NCBI GenBank assembly: GCA_973895155.1
Contig: OZ316899.1
Span: 2,480,001-2,544,000, forward strand
Source: Marsupella aquatica
Lineage: Eukaryota; Marchantiophyta
Direction: 5' to 3'
DNA length: 64,000 nt
In this document: positions 42,833 to 54,639 of the stretch, in pieces
How positions within the stretch are numbered: the first letter of the stretch is position 1
How the letters are laid out: each line of letters starts with the position of its first letter
Notes under the pieces: model-generated
What the model was told of the DNA's origin: nothing
What the model saw: the letters and a program-made list of their open reading frames with translations, nothing else
Database searches by the model: none
Translations under genes and position numbers: made by a program

Positions 42833-43657
42833 TTTGCCCAGCATTTCAGCCACTGTGTCTCCGTGTACTCAGATCCCCAAATCCTATTCCATCTCTGATA
42901 ATCAGCCCCTTTTGGCCTCAGCATCTGGTAAATGCAATGATTGGGTATTTTAAAATACATTGAAGACCGCTGAGCATCAGCCCAACGCCACATTCTCGCA
43001 CCTGGTTTGTATCCCCATTTGCAGTTAGTTTGGTCCTATATCTTTTGAAGAAAGAGCCTGCTACGGTCTCGGTAAGCCAAGTCAAACCCACGTAATCTGT
43101 GCCACCGTTCTGTTAAAGATCTCCAGGAGTGGGTTGCCTCATCCCACAGGTCCACAATAGCCTTAATTCCTAGCTTCTCAAGTATCTCTGTAGTAATTTC
43201 CACATGGTACTGCGGCCAGGACTGGAAACCCACTGTACAGCGGAGAGCATCCCCAATACTCCAACGACCGGGAAACCCAGCAGCACCGGGGACAAAACAT
43301 AGATGCGCCCGCAGAGAGACCCAGGCCTTCCATAGGCCACCAGAGTAGGGCATCCCTCTGCCGTTTTGCAAAGAACACAACAGTAACTTATCTTTGACTG
43401 TGTAACAGTTTCTTCTAATCGTCCAGAAATTCTGCCAGCCCACAAGATTTAGATTTGCCAAAAATAGGCAGGCCCATTCGAAAGTTGAGGAGTCAAGCGC
43501 TTTTGTGATCCACTAGGTTAATAGCGCCTCAGAATGGCATCTGAAGTCACAAAATCCAAGTCCCCCCTCCACCTTGGGTCTTGCCATCTTGGCCCACGCA
43601 ACGAGGGGGAGCTTCTTCTTTTGCTCAGTGCCCACTAGGTTTATACCCCATAAGAAA
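42833..43657 (-). pseudogene. LINE ORF2, C-terminal part
   Basis: On the minus strand the frame entering at 43,657 continues the RT ORF from 57,690 across the gypsy element (RDFLWG at the junction). It then reads LVAWAKMARPKVEGGLG, a standard post-RT motif of plant LINEs. After a TAG near 43,515 it continues as the 141-codon frame 43,461-43,036 and the segment MWRWADAQRSS to 42,833. There it is cut by the CACTA-Y terminus. The remaining C-terminus and any poly-A tail must lie beyond the left end of CACTA-Y and were not found. Confidence 0.75.
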
Positions 43658-44556
43658 TGTCACGTCGTCAGCCTTGGCCTTACTCCGGGCTTCGGCTTAA
43701 ACAGGCACATCCTTTGTCAAAATGAGGGTTCGGGCAGGGAGGGAGGCACGGAATGCACCCAACTTACATAAAATAGCGCTAAGTGCGCCTATCATCATAT
43801 ACGGACACCTCCTAGGTATGATTTGTGTTCCACCGCCGGAACGTACCTCAATCGATAGCAGGATCGACCCTGGCTTAAGGGCTTCTAAGCCTTCGTATTG
43901 TCCGCCTTTGATTCGGATTTTGGTGGTATGGGTGCTCAACCCGGGCTCGCAACCACGTACACGCAAGCTGCACCCCGTGCACTACTTGGGTAGTGCGTTC
44001 GGCCAAGCGTTGGCACCTATACACGAGATTCACACACACACATACATACGCACAAGCATAAAATCTCAATTTATACGAAGGAAATAACGGAAAGGGATTT
44101 TACTCCATAAGAGACATACGCGTACACTTTAGTTGACCCGAATGCTCTGGAGTGAACAGGTCCGAGGCCGAGGGTGTACACTACAACGGAGCCCGGCTCC
44201 GCACTCGCCCAACGAGCTTAGTCTTACACCCTCCCCTTGGTACTCTTCCACTCCCAGAGGTCGGGACTCCCCGCACATACCGCGGATGTCCAATACTGAG
44301 ACTAAAAACCCCCTGCCTCTATCGAGGGGTGCACTAAATACTAAGGGCCGAGGAACGGAGTGTCCTCCCGCCCAAAGATTTGCTGACTTAGGTCCTAACT
44401 AATCTGACTGTCAAACCGAAAAATGGCTGTGTCTTATTAGAAGATCCTAACCTACGCAGGCCGGACAGCATGGCGGTGCTGCTCTAACTAGGGTAGGTTC
44501 CTGTCCCCATAGGCTGATTTAGCTATTCCTAACCCTATTCTATTCCTACTCCGCCG

Positions 44557-47174
44557 CTAATGCCTGGCACGCTTGCTAGAGCCGCCCGAGTGGGAGCGGC
44601 CATCCCACTACTTACGAAGTCTATCGTTGTCCGCCTTGAGGAGCTGGACCTGGTCCAGCAGAGATTCATTCTCTCGCTTCGCCGCGTCCGTCTCCTCCGC
44701 TCCCTCCTGGCATGCCTCCTCCAGCCGCTGGACGTTGCTCGTCAGCTTGCCTGCCAGCTGGTCCTGCTTCTCGGCTTCGATTTGGAGCCGTGCCACTTCG
44801 GCCTGTAGCGTGGCTATCTCCACAGTGTCCTGCTGGGCCCGTTCTTCGGCCTCCTCTAGGTCTTTCTGCCAGATGACAGTTTGATTCTTCAAACTGTCAA
44901 TCTGATTCCGGAGTCGTGCAATCTCGGCCTCGTTCCCAGTTTTGGCCTGTTCGGCTAGGGCGGTAAGGGCGTGCGCCTTCGCTAACAACTCATCGGCGGC
45001 TGCAACTTTGGGTCATAGTTGCAGAAGCTCAGCCTCTTGAGTTGCAACTTCGTTCTTTAAGTATAAGGACTCCACCCGGTACCGCTCTATCCTCTGAAGG
45101 GCCTCTGACTGGGCCCAACCTGCCTTTACTGCGGCAACCAACTCCTGATTGAAGAAATAGGCTACCTTCCGGGCCATGAACTCCCCGGTATCCCGGGCAA
45201 TTTGATGAGAGAAATCTCCCAGAAGCCCATTCAGAAATGTACCCAGTACGAAGAGTTTTGGGTGGTCCAGGTTGTGCCTGTCCGGAGTTTGGCACAGCCA
45301 GACGTCAACACGTGCGGGGGCCGGGGCAGTGACATCTAGCCCTGGGGACGTAGTGTTGGAAGGGGTTGGAGTGTCCTCGTGCAGCAATGTCCGGTTCTCC
45401 GGAATAGCCACCGGTGGGTCTTTGGGAGACCCGGGCTCGAGTGAGGCCTCCGCTGTCCCGACTTCTGTACTTGGCCCGGCCTGTTGGATCGCATCTACGG
45501 TTGCGATTACCGACCCATCCGGTACCTCCTTGGCCACGACTACACCTATTTGTGGAGGTGGGGTGGGTGAAGCCTGCGTGGCCGCTGGACTTCGGGCCTC
45601 GGGTTGGGGCCGTCTCTCCAAGGCCGGGAAAACCCACCTAGCTGGGACCAGCTTTGTAACGTTGACACGGGGAAGGGTTCGTTGATCAAACCGAGCATAC
45701 CACTCGAGAATGATCTCGATGTGGCTAGCGAAATACGCCTTCCCGCCAATGTATAGCGTCTTTCTTTGCCGCTCCATCTCTTCATGGAATTTCTTAGCAA
45801 AGTACGATGCCCACTTCCTAGGTTGATAGTTCTCGACCTGGATAACCTGGGCAGCGGAGATCTCCCCCCGGGGTTCCATCATGTGGAGGGCGTACCTTTG
45901 GAACTCCAGTTGCTTAGCTATCTCGGGGATGAGGCAGGTCCTCATCACAAACCCGTTGTCCACTGATCCCTCGGAGGGAAAACTCGAGGATTGGTACTTG
46001 GCTTCCTTGCCCCCGGGAGCCCGTGATTCGACTTGGTGGTCACCTTCGGGTAACCCAAAGATCATCTTGAGCTGTTCTTCCGTGAGGGACATATTCCATC
46101 CCCGCAGCCGAGTATGTTGACGTGCGTCATCATAATTCTTGACGAATTCCATCATGTCCTCCCCGTAGTACCTGCAAGTGTTCCAGGGGAGAGAGGTGAG
46201 GTGCTCGAATCCCTGAGTCTTCAGGTACACCGCATGTTTGGGATGGAGGATGTTTTTATGCACATTTTCCCCCATGCGGTGCATTGTCACCTTGGCCGCG
46301 GCTACCGTGGCCAATGGTAACCCGGATGCAGCGGCGGGTTCCTTCCTCTTCTTCCCCCGTGACTGGCTCGGGGAGGGTGACACCTCCCCATCCTCTCGAT
46401 CGGGCATAGGTAGTGCTACCGCCGTTAGTATTGGGCCCGGGGCGGCCATGGTCACCCTGTTGTCTGGTGGAGCCGCTCCTTGGGTCCGAGCATGGGGAGG
46501 GGACGATGTAGTGTCGGCCGCCTGAGCAAGGGTGGGGTAGCCTCGTCGTCGTCGCTAAGGTCCACAACGTTGATGATGGAGCGTACTTGTACTGGCGGGG
46601 CGATCGGCGGTGGGGGTTGGCTAGGCTGAGGCTGAGATTGAGACTGAAGCTGAGCCAGAGTTTGCGTTGGTGCGGGTATGGGTATGGGGTCGACTGGGCT
46701 GGCACCGGCGGTTGAGGGTCTAGTTCCCATGAAGCTCTGTAGGTGCTGGTAGAAGTTCTCCGAAGCAAGTGCAGACGGCCTTGTCGAACGGGTAGTGCTG
46801 GACTCGCTGTTGATGATAGCCCGAACCTGAGCAGGGATGTGGTCAAAGTGATGTCGTTGCAAGTCGATCATACCCGGGATATTGAAGACCTCGTCCGGAA
46901 GCCGAAGCAATGCTTCCCAGAAACCGATATATTTGTCTCCGTTGAAGAAGTACCCAGATACCTCTGCTGGTCGGTAAAGCTCGCTCTGAGACGGGTAGTC
47001 AAAGTTAAGGATATAGTGGTGTCGTCCTGCTAGGCGGATGGCTCTCTCGTACTCGCGTTTGATTTTGTATCGGCGCGGGTTGGCGTGTTTCAATGAGTCG
47101 GCCAAGTGTCTTCCGGTAGATAGGAACTGCGTCCAGAATTGAATGGCCGAACTGGAGAGGATTGTGTGCGATAT
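44557..47174 (-). pseudogene. LTR-encoded protein, 3' LTR copy
   Basis: This is the same gene as 54,640-57,217. The start codon is ATA here (near 47,174) where the other LTR has ATG. The N-terminal frame is open to 46,452, then an indel near 46,540 shifts frame; 46,455-45,013 (480 codons) is open. A TGA at 45,013-45,015 replaces CGA of the other LTR, and a TAG at 44,608-44,610 replaces CAG. Domains: an N-terminal helical region (KREYERAIRLAGRHHYILNF), a Pro/Gln linker, and a globular domain with MEFVKNYDDA and MSLTEEQLKMIFGLPEG. A C-terminal coiled coil (KDLEEAEERAQQDTVEIATL) follows. Function unknown. Confidence 0.7.
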
Positions 47175-47272
47175 TCAGAGGAGATAGCAGTGGTGACTAA
47201 GAGAGAACGAGAGAGCTAGGGTCGAAGCTGGCGCGTGGACTGATGGACTGGTGCACTATAAAGGGTTGGCTC

Positions 47273-47282
47273 CCTTTTTATA
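47273..47282 (-). promoter_or_regulatory. TATA box of 3' LTR
   Basis: The minus-strand sequence TATAAAAAGG lies about 360 bp into the LTR and about 100 bp before the LTR ORF start. The same box is kept in the other LTR. Confidence 0.6.
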
Positions 47283-47608
47283 CCTTGAGGGCTTGTCGAT
47301 CACCTGACGTCTCCTCGTTGCCTATAGGCTGAACCGTTCACGCTTGTAGTGTCCCGGCCACTCCGCCGGTCTGAATCAACGCGTGTTAGTGGCCGCTTCC
47401 CTAAGTTTGTTATACGGACCCGAGGGAGGGGCCCCTCCATGCTCGCAACCCGAGCGTGCGAATGGCGACACGCCGCCAGTCCGAACATGAATTCCCCTTA
47501 TTGACTAATGATTTCCTACTCATAATGGTTACCTAAATACTGTCGTTATGCTAATAATAGCGGCCTAAGATACCCCTAATGCACATGCTAAGCGCGGTCT
47601 AGACTGAA

Positions 47609-50600
47609 TTACTCATTACTCGCCGTACCGGCAGTGTCACATAGCTCCCTGCTTAACTGTGAAGCGTCCTCGCAAACATCACTTTCGGCATTGTCGTCTT
47701 GATGGTGGTACTTCTTTACACGATCGTAACTGACTTGCATGGGGAGTAAATCGCCGGCGTACGCCGCAAGCTCCAAAGATCCGTTAGGGTAGATCTGATT
47801 GACTAGGAAGGGCCCTAACCAACGGGTATGAAGCTTCCCTAGAAATTGCATGTACCTACTATCGTACAGAAGGACCAGATCGCCTGTCACGACATTGACC
47901 TTCCATAGTCCTTTATCGTGCTGCTTCTTAGAAGTTGCTTGCTGGTGTATGGCATGTCGAGATGCTAGTAGCCGTGCCTCTTCTAAGGCTTCAATCTGAT
48001 AAGCTCGGTCTAACGAACTTTCAGGTGTGGGCAAGCGATCCCGAATGCTGACCCGTGGAGTGTGTACTTCAAACTCGACTGGCACCAACGAATGTTGGCT
48101 GAACACGAGAAAGTATGGGCTGTGACTCGTAGTAGTTTTGTAAGCTAGATTATACGAGTACACCGCTGCGTACAACTTATCATCCCAATCCGTTTTGTGC
48201 GTAGCTACAATTTTGTTGAGGATCTTCCCAATGATACCATTGGCTCTCTCTGCCATCCCGTTGGCTTTAGGATGATACGGGGTAGTCTTGCGGTGCTTGA
48301 CTAGGTAATGCTCCGTAAGCTGGGCTACAGTGTCATTGAGGAAGTGTGTTCCATGGTCGCTTACCAATTCTAAGGGCGGTCCAAACCGGGTGAAAATATG
48401 TTCATATAAGAACCTGGGGCTGGTTGCGGCGTTGTCCTTCACCGTAGCCCGCGCTTCAACCCACTTGATGGAGTAATCTATAGCTAGCAGGATGTACCTA
48501 CATCTTCGCCTTCGGGTAACAGGAGTGAACGGCCCGATGTAATCAATACCCCACTTTTCAAAAGGTGCTAAGGGAAGCATAGATGTGAGAGGGTGATGAT
48601 GAGCTCGTCTCGGGGCCCCAGCCCGTTGACACAGGTCACAGCCCTTGATGAAGCGTTGTACATCCTGATGCAACGTAGGCCACCAATACCCTGAGTCCAG
48701 AATCTTTTGGGCTGTCGTGATAGCCGCAAAATGGCCTCCAGCTTCTTCTTCATGCAAGGCCCGCATCACGATAAGTGTTTCCTTATACTCTAAGCAGCAT
48801 CGTAATTTCCCATTAACTCCTTCCTTATGTAGGTGGCCCTGTATCATGACATAAGGCCCGACTTTCCTTAAAAACACAGCGGCGGCTTCCTGATTGATGT
48901 CGTCAGGGATGCGGCCCGTTAAGAGGAAGGTGATTATTGAACCGTACCACATTGGCGTCCCCACCCCTACGTGGAACAATTCCTCATCCGGAAAAATATC
49001 ATTAATTGGCTGATCGATTGGTACGCCGTCCAGCCTTGAAAAGAAATCGGCGTTGAGGTGTACCTTTCCTGGCCGAACCCAAACTTTGTAGTTAAATTTC
49101 TGGAGAAGTAGCACCCACCGGGCTATCCGTCCCGTCACGTCCGCTTTGTTGACCATGTACTTCAGGCTATCATGATCCATGTGGAATATGACCTTGTAGC
49201 CGAGCAGATAGTGTCGGAACTTTTTACACAAGTAGATTATTCCCAGGGCTTCACGATCAGTGGGGGAATAATTTTTGTCGGCTGCAAATAATTGATGGCT
49301 AGCAAAGTAGATGGGGTGGTCGCGTCCGTCCTCATCAAGCTGACTGAGCACGGATCCAATACAGAACCCTGACACATTGACATACACGTGGAACTCCTTA
49401 TTCCAGTCTGGAGTGACCATGATAGGTGCAGTGGTGAGTCGTTTACGGAGTTCTTCGAAAGCAATCCGTCTTCGGGGTGTCTCCTCGATCACCGCGTCCT
49501 TCTTCATCATCTCAGTTAAGGGCAACGCAATTTTAGCAAAGTCTTTAATGAACCGACGGTAATACCCTATACAGCCCAAGAAGGATCGTACCGCTTTTTG
49601 ATCCACGGGGAACACCACCGCCATCCAGGCTGTGACCTTCTCTTGGTCCACCTTGATACCCCGTTTGGACACACAATGCCCGAGTAACACTCCCTCCTCT
49701 ACCCCGAAAAAGCATTTGGTGGGATGTAGTTTGAGGTTAACCTCTTGGCATCGTTGCAACGTACATCTTAGGTGTTTGGGGTGCATGGCGACGGTTCCAA
49801 AGATGGCGAAGTCGTCGATAAATATCTCCAGAAATTCCCGTAGGAAATCGTGGAAGATATTCATCATGAGTCGCTGAAACATGGCCGGAGCATTACACAG
49901 TCCGAACGGCATTCTCCGAAATGCGAAAGTCCCCCATTCTGTAGTGAACGTTGTTTTGAGCTGATCCGAGAGGCGAATCCAGATTTGGTTATAACCCGAA
50001 TACCCATCAAGGAATGTATAAATTTCATTTTGGGCTACCATATCTAGAACCATATCCGTGAATGGTAACGGGTAATGGTCTTTTCGGGTCGTGTCGTTCA
50101 GCTTAATAGTCCTGACAGATCCGGATCTTAGGTTTTCCGTCCGTACCTCCCTTTTTTGGTACAATGATGATGGGAGAGACCCAGTCGTTGGCCATTACCG
50201 GGTAGATGATATCTGCGGCGAGGAGACGATCAATTTCCTCCTTCACTAAGATGGAGTACCTCGGGTTCATGCGACGTTGTCGCTGCCGTACTGCGTGGGC
50301 CCCCAAATTCAAATTGATCGTGTGTTCTCCTAACTCGGGGGAGACTCCGGTTAAATTGTGATGGCTCCATGCAAACACATCTTCATATTCCTTGAGCAAA
50401 GCTTGGATAGATTTTTCTGCCTCCCCAGTCAGAGCGTGGCCTAGGTTAAAAGACTTATCCATCCCAATGGTGTACTTCCGGTAGTGCTCCTTCCTGATGA
50501 CGTCAACCTGGTTCCGCAAGCTTGGGTCCAGGCTCGCATTGAGTTCAGCTAACCGAACTCCTCCGTACATGGGTGGAACCGGGATTGGTTTCGGGATTGG

Positions 50601-50945
50601 AGTTACTTCCTCCAATTGTGGGATGGACGGATCCCAGGAGACTCGTTTCTTATGTCTTGGTCTCAGGTTTTTGGCATCGGGCGGTTGTTTGGCCGGTTCA
50701 TGGTCACGAGGCTCTGCACTGGTAGAAGCAGCATCGGCGCCCTGCTTAGCTGGAGCCGTGTCCTCCGTATTGATCGGTTGTTTTTGCGTTTCCTCATCCC
50801 AGGCGGTGGAGGTGCTCGGGGTGGACTCAATAGCAGTCTTTGGGTAATTCAGGAGATGTGTTTCCCGGGTTGCCTCAACTTCGAAGACATCTTCCTCGGA
50901 CAGGGACGAGATGAGTTCAATCATATTGAGTTCCTCTTCCTCCAA
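47609..50945 (-). pseudogene. Gypsy pol: reverse transcriptase, RNase H, integrase
   Basis: The frame from 50,945 ends at PKIRICQDY, where a loss of two bases near 50,104 causes a frameshift. The 851-codon frame 50,164-47,609 then continues. RT has FLDGYSGYNQ (residues 51-60 of this frame), RRMPFGLCNAPA and FIDDFAIFG (the YxDD box). RNase H has VNVSGFCIGSVLSQ, with Asn where Asp is usual, DREALG and HMDHDSLKY. Integrase has an HHCC finger (HEEEAGGHF, CDLCQ) and a catalytic D, D, E in WGIDYIGP, VSDHGTHF and AERANGI. Upstream of RT is an acidic spacer after the protease. It copied the element RNA into DNA and inserted it; it is now inactive. Confidence 0.93.
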
Positions 50946-50972
50946 GGTCTCCGAATCATATTCCTCGGGTCC

Positions 50973-51788
50973 CTATGGAGTTTCACCCTTGTAATCGTCC
51001 ATTGCCCATGATACCCGTACTGTGGGTGTCCCGAACTGTAGCTCCTTCTTTCCCCAATCCGTGACTACACGGCCACCGTACAGCCACGGCCTGCCTAGGA
51101 GGACCGGATAAGAGGAGGGCCGAACCGGCCTCATGACTAGGAAGTTGAGATAGAACTTCACCCCTCCCACCAGAGTGAGCACCCGTGTGAGCGTGCCTAA
51201 TGGGAGGACCCTTGCCCCGTTTGCTAATCTGATAGCTCGGGCCGTGGGTTGATATGTGAGGTATCCTAACTTGACTGATGTTTCTTCAGTCATGATGTTG
51301 ACTCCCGCTCCTCCGTCCACGAGAACCATCTTGATGGTACAATTATTAATTTCAATCGAGATGTCCGGCGCTCCCAGGTCCTCGCATATCATGTTGCAAT
51401 CCGCGATCCCAACACGGGGTAGTCGCCTCCGTCATCGACCCGTAAGCAACTCCCTCAGTTGCCGTTGGTACTGTGGATTGTTTTGCAGCAGTTGTCCTAC
51501 TGTTGCTATAACCGGGCAACTCTTCACGTCTTCCTTAATATCATAGTCCTCCTTCTTTTCTTCCTTCGGCTGCTGCTTGACTTCCTCCTCCTGCTTTTCT
51601 TGCTTTTCTTGCTCCTGTCGTCGGGCGGCTTCAGCTGCTTTGATGTCCTTATTGATTGCCTTCTGGTATTCCCGAGCTTCGTAGGCCTCCAGCTGTTTCT
51701 TTACCATTTCTTCGATGCGGGGGAAAAATAGCTTCGGGTCGTCCCGATGATAGTCATCATCTTTCTCTGGGGGTATGTCTATCGATGG
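50973..51788 (-). pseudogene. Gypsy protease region
   Basis: This follows gag in the same frame. A charged Glu/Lys/Gln-rich linker (51,707-51,435) ends at a TGA (51,432-51,434), then the retropepsin domain (51,392-50,976). The active site is LVDGGAGVNIM, with Asp followed by Gly-Gly rather than Thr/Ser-Gly, a variant common in plant gypsy proteases. The second conserved segment is PVLLGRPWLY. A TAG at 50,973-50,975 separates it from RT. These stops read as CGA to TGA and CAG to TAG. Confidence 0.85.
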
Positions 51789-53615
51789 CTACACCGGAGT
51801 AGTATCTTGCTTTTTCCTGCGTTTCTCCTCCTGCTTCTCTTCCTTCCGTTCGGCTCTTGTTGACACTCGGTAGCACTCAACCTCGTCAGATGGATTAGGG
51901 TGCTCCACCACGTCCACCAGATTCACCCACTCGGTGTTGTCATCTTGCCATTCCACAGCAATCATTCGGACGACTACATCGCTCGTGGCCGGTCCGCCCT
52001 GAGCTGGTCTTGCTCCATTTGTTCGAGCGGCTATTACCAATGGACAATTGGCCATGGAATGAGCTTCCGTTTTGCAGACTTGACATAGTGGCATGCCACA
52101 GCCATCCCCCTGGCGTCTTGGTTCTGTGCATTCCCTTGCAAAGTGGCTTGGCTTCTCACAGTTGTAACAAACCGGGGATCGTCAAATCCCTGGTTTAGGG
52201 GGAATGCTAGGATTACTGATAACTTGGAAACTTTGGCCATTGTTTGGGTAGGGGTATGCAGTTCTACCTGCTAAGTTACGTGGACCCACCGTTGAAATTT
52301 GATACACCGAATCAGGAGGGTCTTCAAAGAAATACTCCATGGACTCCGCTTCAGGTCCCGGGTTGTCGACATCATCTAATTCCACCTGATGAACTCGGTT
52401 CTTCCATCTTGGGCATTCTTGCACGACATGCCCGGATTGGAAGCACTTTGAACACCACGCATGGGCTCGGATCTCAGATGGCTTCTTCTTCTCCACCGGC
52501 TTTTCCGCAAGATGTACTGACAGTGCTTTGAGGCAATCCGTGATTTCGTTAAGCTTGTCTGCTTTGGCAGCCTTCGGATCGGGTATCGTTCTTCGAGTAC
52601 AGGATTTGATTTTCCCCTCCTTCTTAACCCTCCTTTTCTTCTTCTTGCTCCGGCTCTCGCTCTCCGAATCACTTCCCGATGAGCTGGTGGTGGAGGACCC
52701 ATTGTTCGAAGTTGAATCCAAACTAGCTTCTGTCTCCGAGCTGGACGAGGTCGAACGATGTTTCTTCTTCTTCTTGCGTTTCTTCTTCTTCTCGTCGTCT
52801 GATTCAGAGTCACTGTCACTGAAGGTCTTGTACTTGCCCTTCTTGCGGCGTGCCCACTGGGTTTGCCGGGAGTTATAGGTGGACTCCCGGTAGGTTTCGG
52901 CGCACGCTATGGCTGCTTGCATTGAAATTGGGTTATTCTGGCGCATCCAGAATTGCATATTCGTGGGCAAACCATGGAGGAACCACGTAAGCTGGAGTGC
53001 GTCACCAGGCCTGGGCCGTATCTTGGCAGCAAGTTTCTGAAACTTCTGAATGAACTTTCGCAGGGACTCTTTTTTTCCCATGCAAAGCTGGCCGATCTTT
53101 AATAAAGAGCGCTGCTCGGATCCAATAGCACAAAATTCTTGCAGCAACGCAGCTTGGAATTGTGCCCATGTAGTACCGGGTGGCAGCGAGTTGTACCATG
53201 GATGAGCTTCTCCCCGCATCACTCCAGGGAGGACGGTTAGCTTAATGGCGTCTTCCCCGTTAGCCTTAGCAGTGGCTTCACACGCATCCAACCATTCATC
53301 CGGATCATCCCCATGACGCCCTTTGAAAGGTCGATAATGAAACTGCGATCATTGCGATATTTGTGGAGGAGCTTGGGCAGCACGGGCCATCGGTGGGGCG
53401 GCTGCCATAGGTACTGGTGGCGGTGCTGGCGGTGGTGCAGCAGGAACTGAAGCAGGACCGGTTGGACCGGACCCCGAGGGTCCTGGTGGTATGTTCATTC
53501 GCCGAGGTGATTGCGAATCCTCCAATCCTGAAGAGTCAGAGCTTGCTGTGGTTGCACTCTCTCGTTCGCTAGTCAATCTCCTCAAGTAAGCTGCTTGAGA
53601 ACGAGTGACGGGCAT
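51789..53615 (-). pseudogene. Gypsy gag (capsid and two zinc knuckles)
   Basis: It starts at ATG 53,615 (MPVTRSQAAYLRRL) with a Pro/Ala-rich N-terminus. After a TGA (53,349-53,351) comes a Retrotrans_gag domain (LPGVMRGEAHPWYNSLPPGT; FIQKFQKLAAKI), then a Lys/Ser-rich low-complexity region and the CCHC-like knuckle CSKCFQSGHVVQEC. After a second TGA (52,182-52,184) come two more knuckles, CYNCEKPSHFAREC and CQVCKTEAHSMANC. The frame ends at TAG 51,789-51,791, which may itself be a mutated CAG because the protease follows in the same frame. It forms the particle and packages RNA. Confidence 0.9.
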
Positions 53616-53710
53616 TTACTCATATACACGCGCTGGTTAGTAAGTCACACGGGCCTGGTGTATTTTGCCCAGGTGCACCCGCACATGTCTCCCCTCTACT
53701 ACACGTAGAG

Positions 53711-53731
53711 TGCCCCCTCCATCTAGCGCCA
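53711..53731 (-). other. Primer-binding site of gypsy element
   Basis: Just inside the 5' LTR the minus strand reads TGGCGCTAGATGGAGGGG, the form of primer site common in plant gypsy elements of the Athila/Tat kind. About 13 bases separate it from the LTR end. Confidence 0.65.
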
Positions 53732-54639
53732 AAAACAAAGGCTATGTCACGTCGTCAGCCTTGGCCTTACTCTGGGCTTTGGCTTAAACAGGCACATCCT
53801 TTGTCAAAATGAGGGTTCGGGCAGGGAGGGAGGCACGGAATGCACCCAACTTACATAAAATAGCGCTAAGTGCGCCTATCGTCATATACGAACACCTCCT
53901 AGGTATGATTTATGTTCCGCCGCCGGAACGTACCTTAATCGATAGCAGGATCGACCCTGGCTTAAGGGCTTCTAAGCCTTCGTATTTTCCGCCTTTGATC
54001 CGGATTTTGGTGGTATGGGTGCTCAACCCGGGCTCGTAACCACGTACACGCAAGCTGCACCCCGTGCACTACTTGGGTAGTACGTTCAGCCAAGCGTTGG
54101 CACCTATACACGAGATTCACACACATACATACGCACAAGCATAAAATCTTGATTTACACAAAGGAAATAACGGGAAGGGATTTTACTCCATAAGAGACAT
54201 ACGCGTACACTTAGTTGACCCGAATGCTCTAGAGTGAACAGATCCAAGGCCGAGGGTGTACACTACAACGGAGCCCGGCTCCGCACTCGCCCAGCGAGCT
54301 TAGTCTTACACCCTCCCCTTGGTACTCTTCCACTCCCAGAGGTCGGGACTCCCCGCACATACCGCGGATGTCCAATACTGAGACTAAAAACCCCCCTGCC
54401 TCTACCGAGAGGTGCACTAAATACTAAGGGCCGAGGAATGGAGTGTCCTCCCGCCCGAAGATTCGCTGACTTATGTCCTAACTAATTTGACTGTCAGGCC
54501 GAAAAACGGCTATGTCTTATTAGAAGATCCTAACCTACGCAGGCTGGACAGCATGGCGGTGCTGCTCTAACTAGGGCAGGTTCCTGTCCCCATAGCCTGA
54601 TTTAGCTATTCCTAACCCTATTCTATTCCTACTCTGCCG

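Larger units (their letters stand above)
43658..47641 (-). repeat. 3' LTR of gypsy element
   Basis: Read on the minus strand it begins TGTGACACTGCC at 47,641 and ends GACGTGACA at 43,658. It is preceded by the purine-rich tract AAGCAGGGAGCTA. The pol frame runs about 33 nt into it before stopping. Confidence 0.9.

Noticed and set aside
49237-49877. Short plus- and minus-strand frames inside gypsy pol
   Set aside because: They overlap the well-supported RT/RNase H frame in other phases and have no motif of their own.
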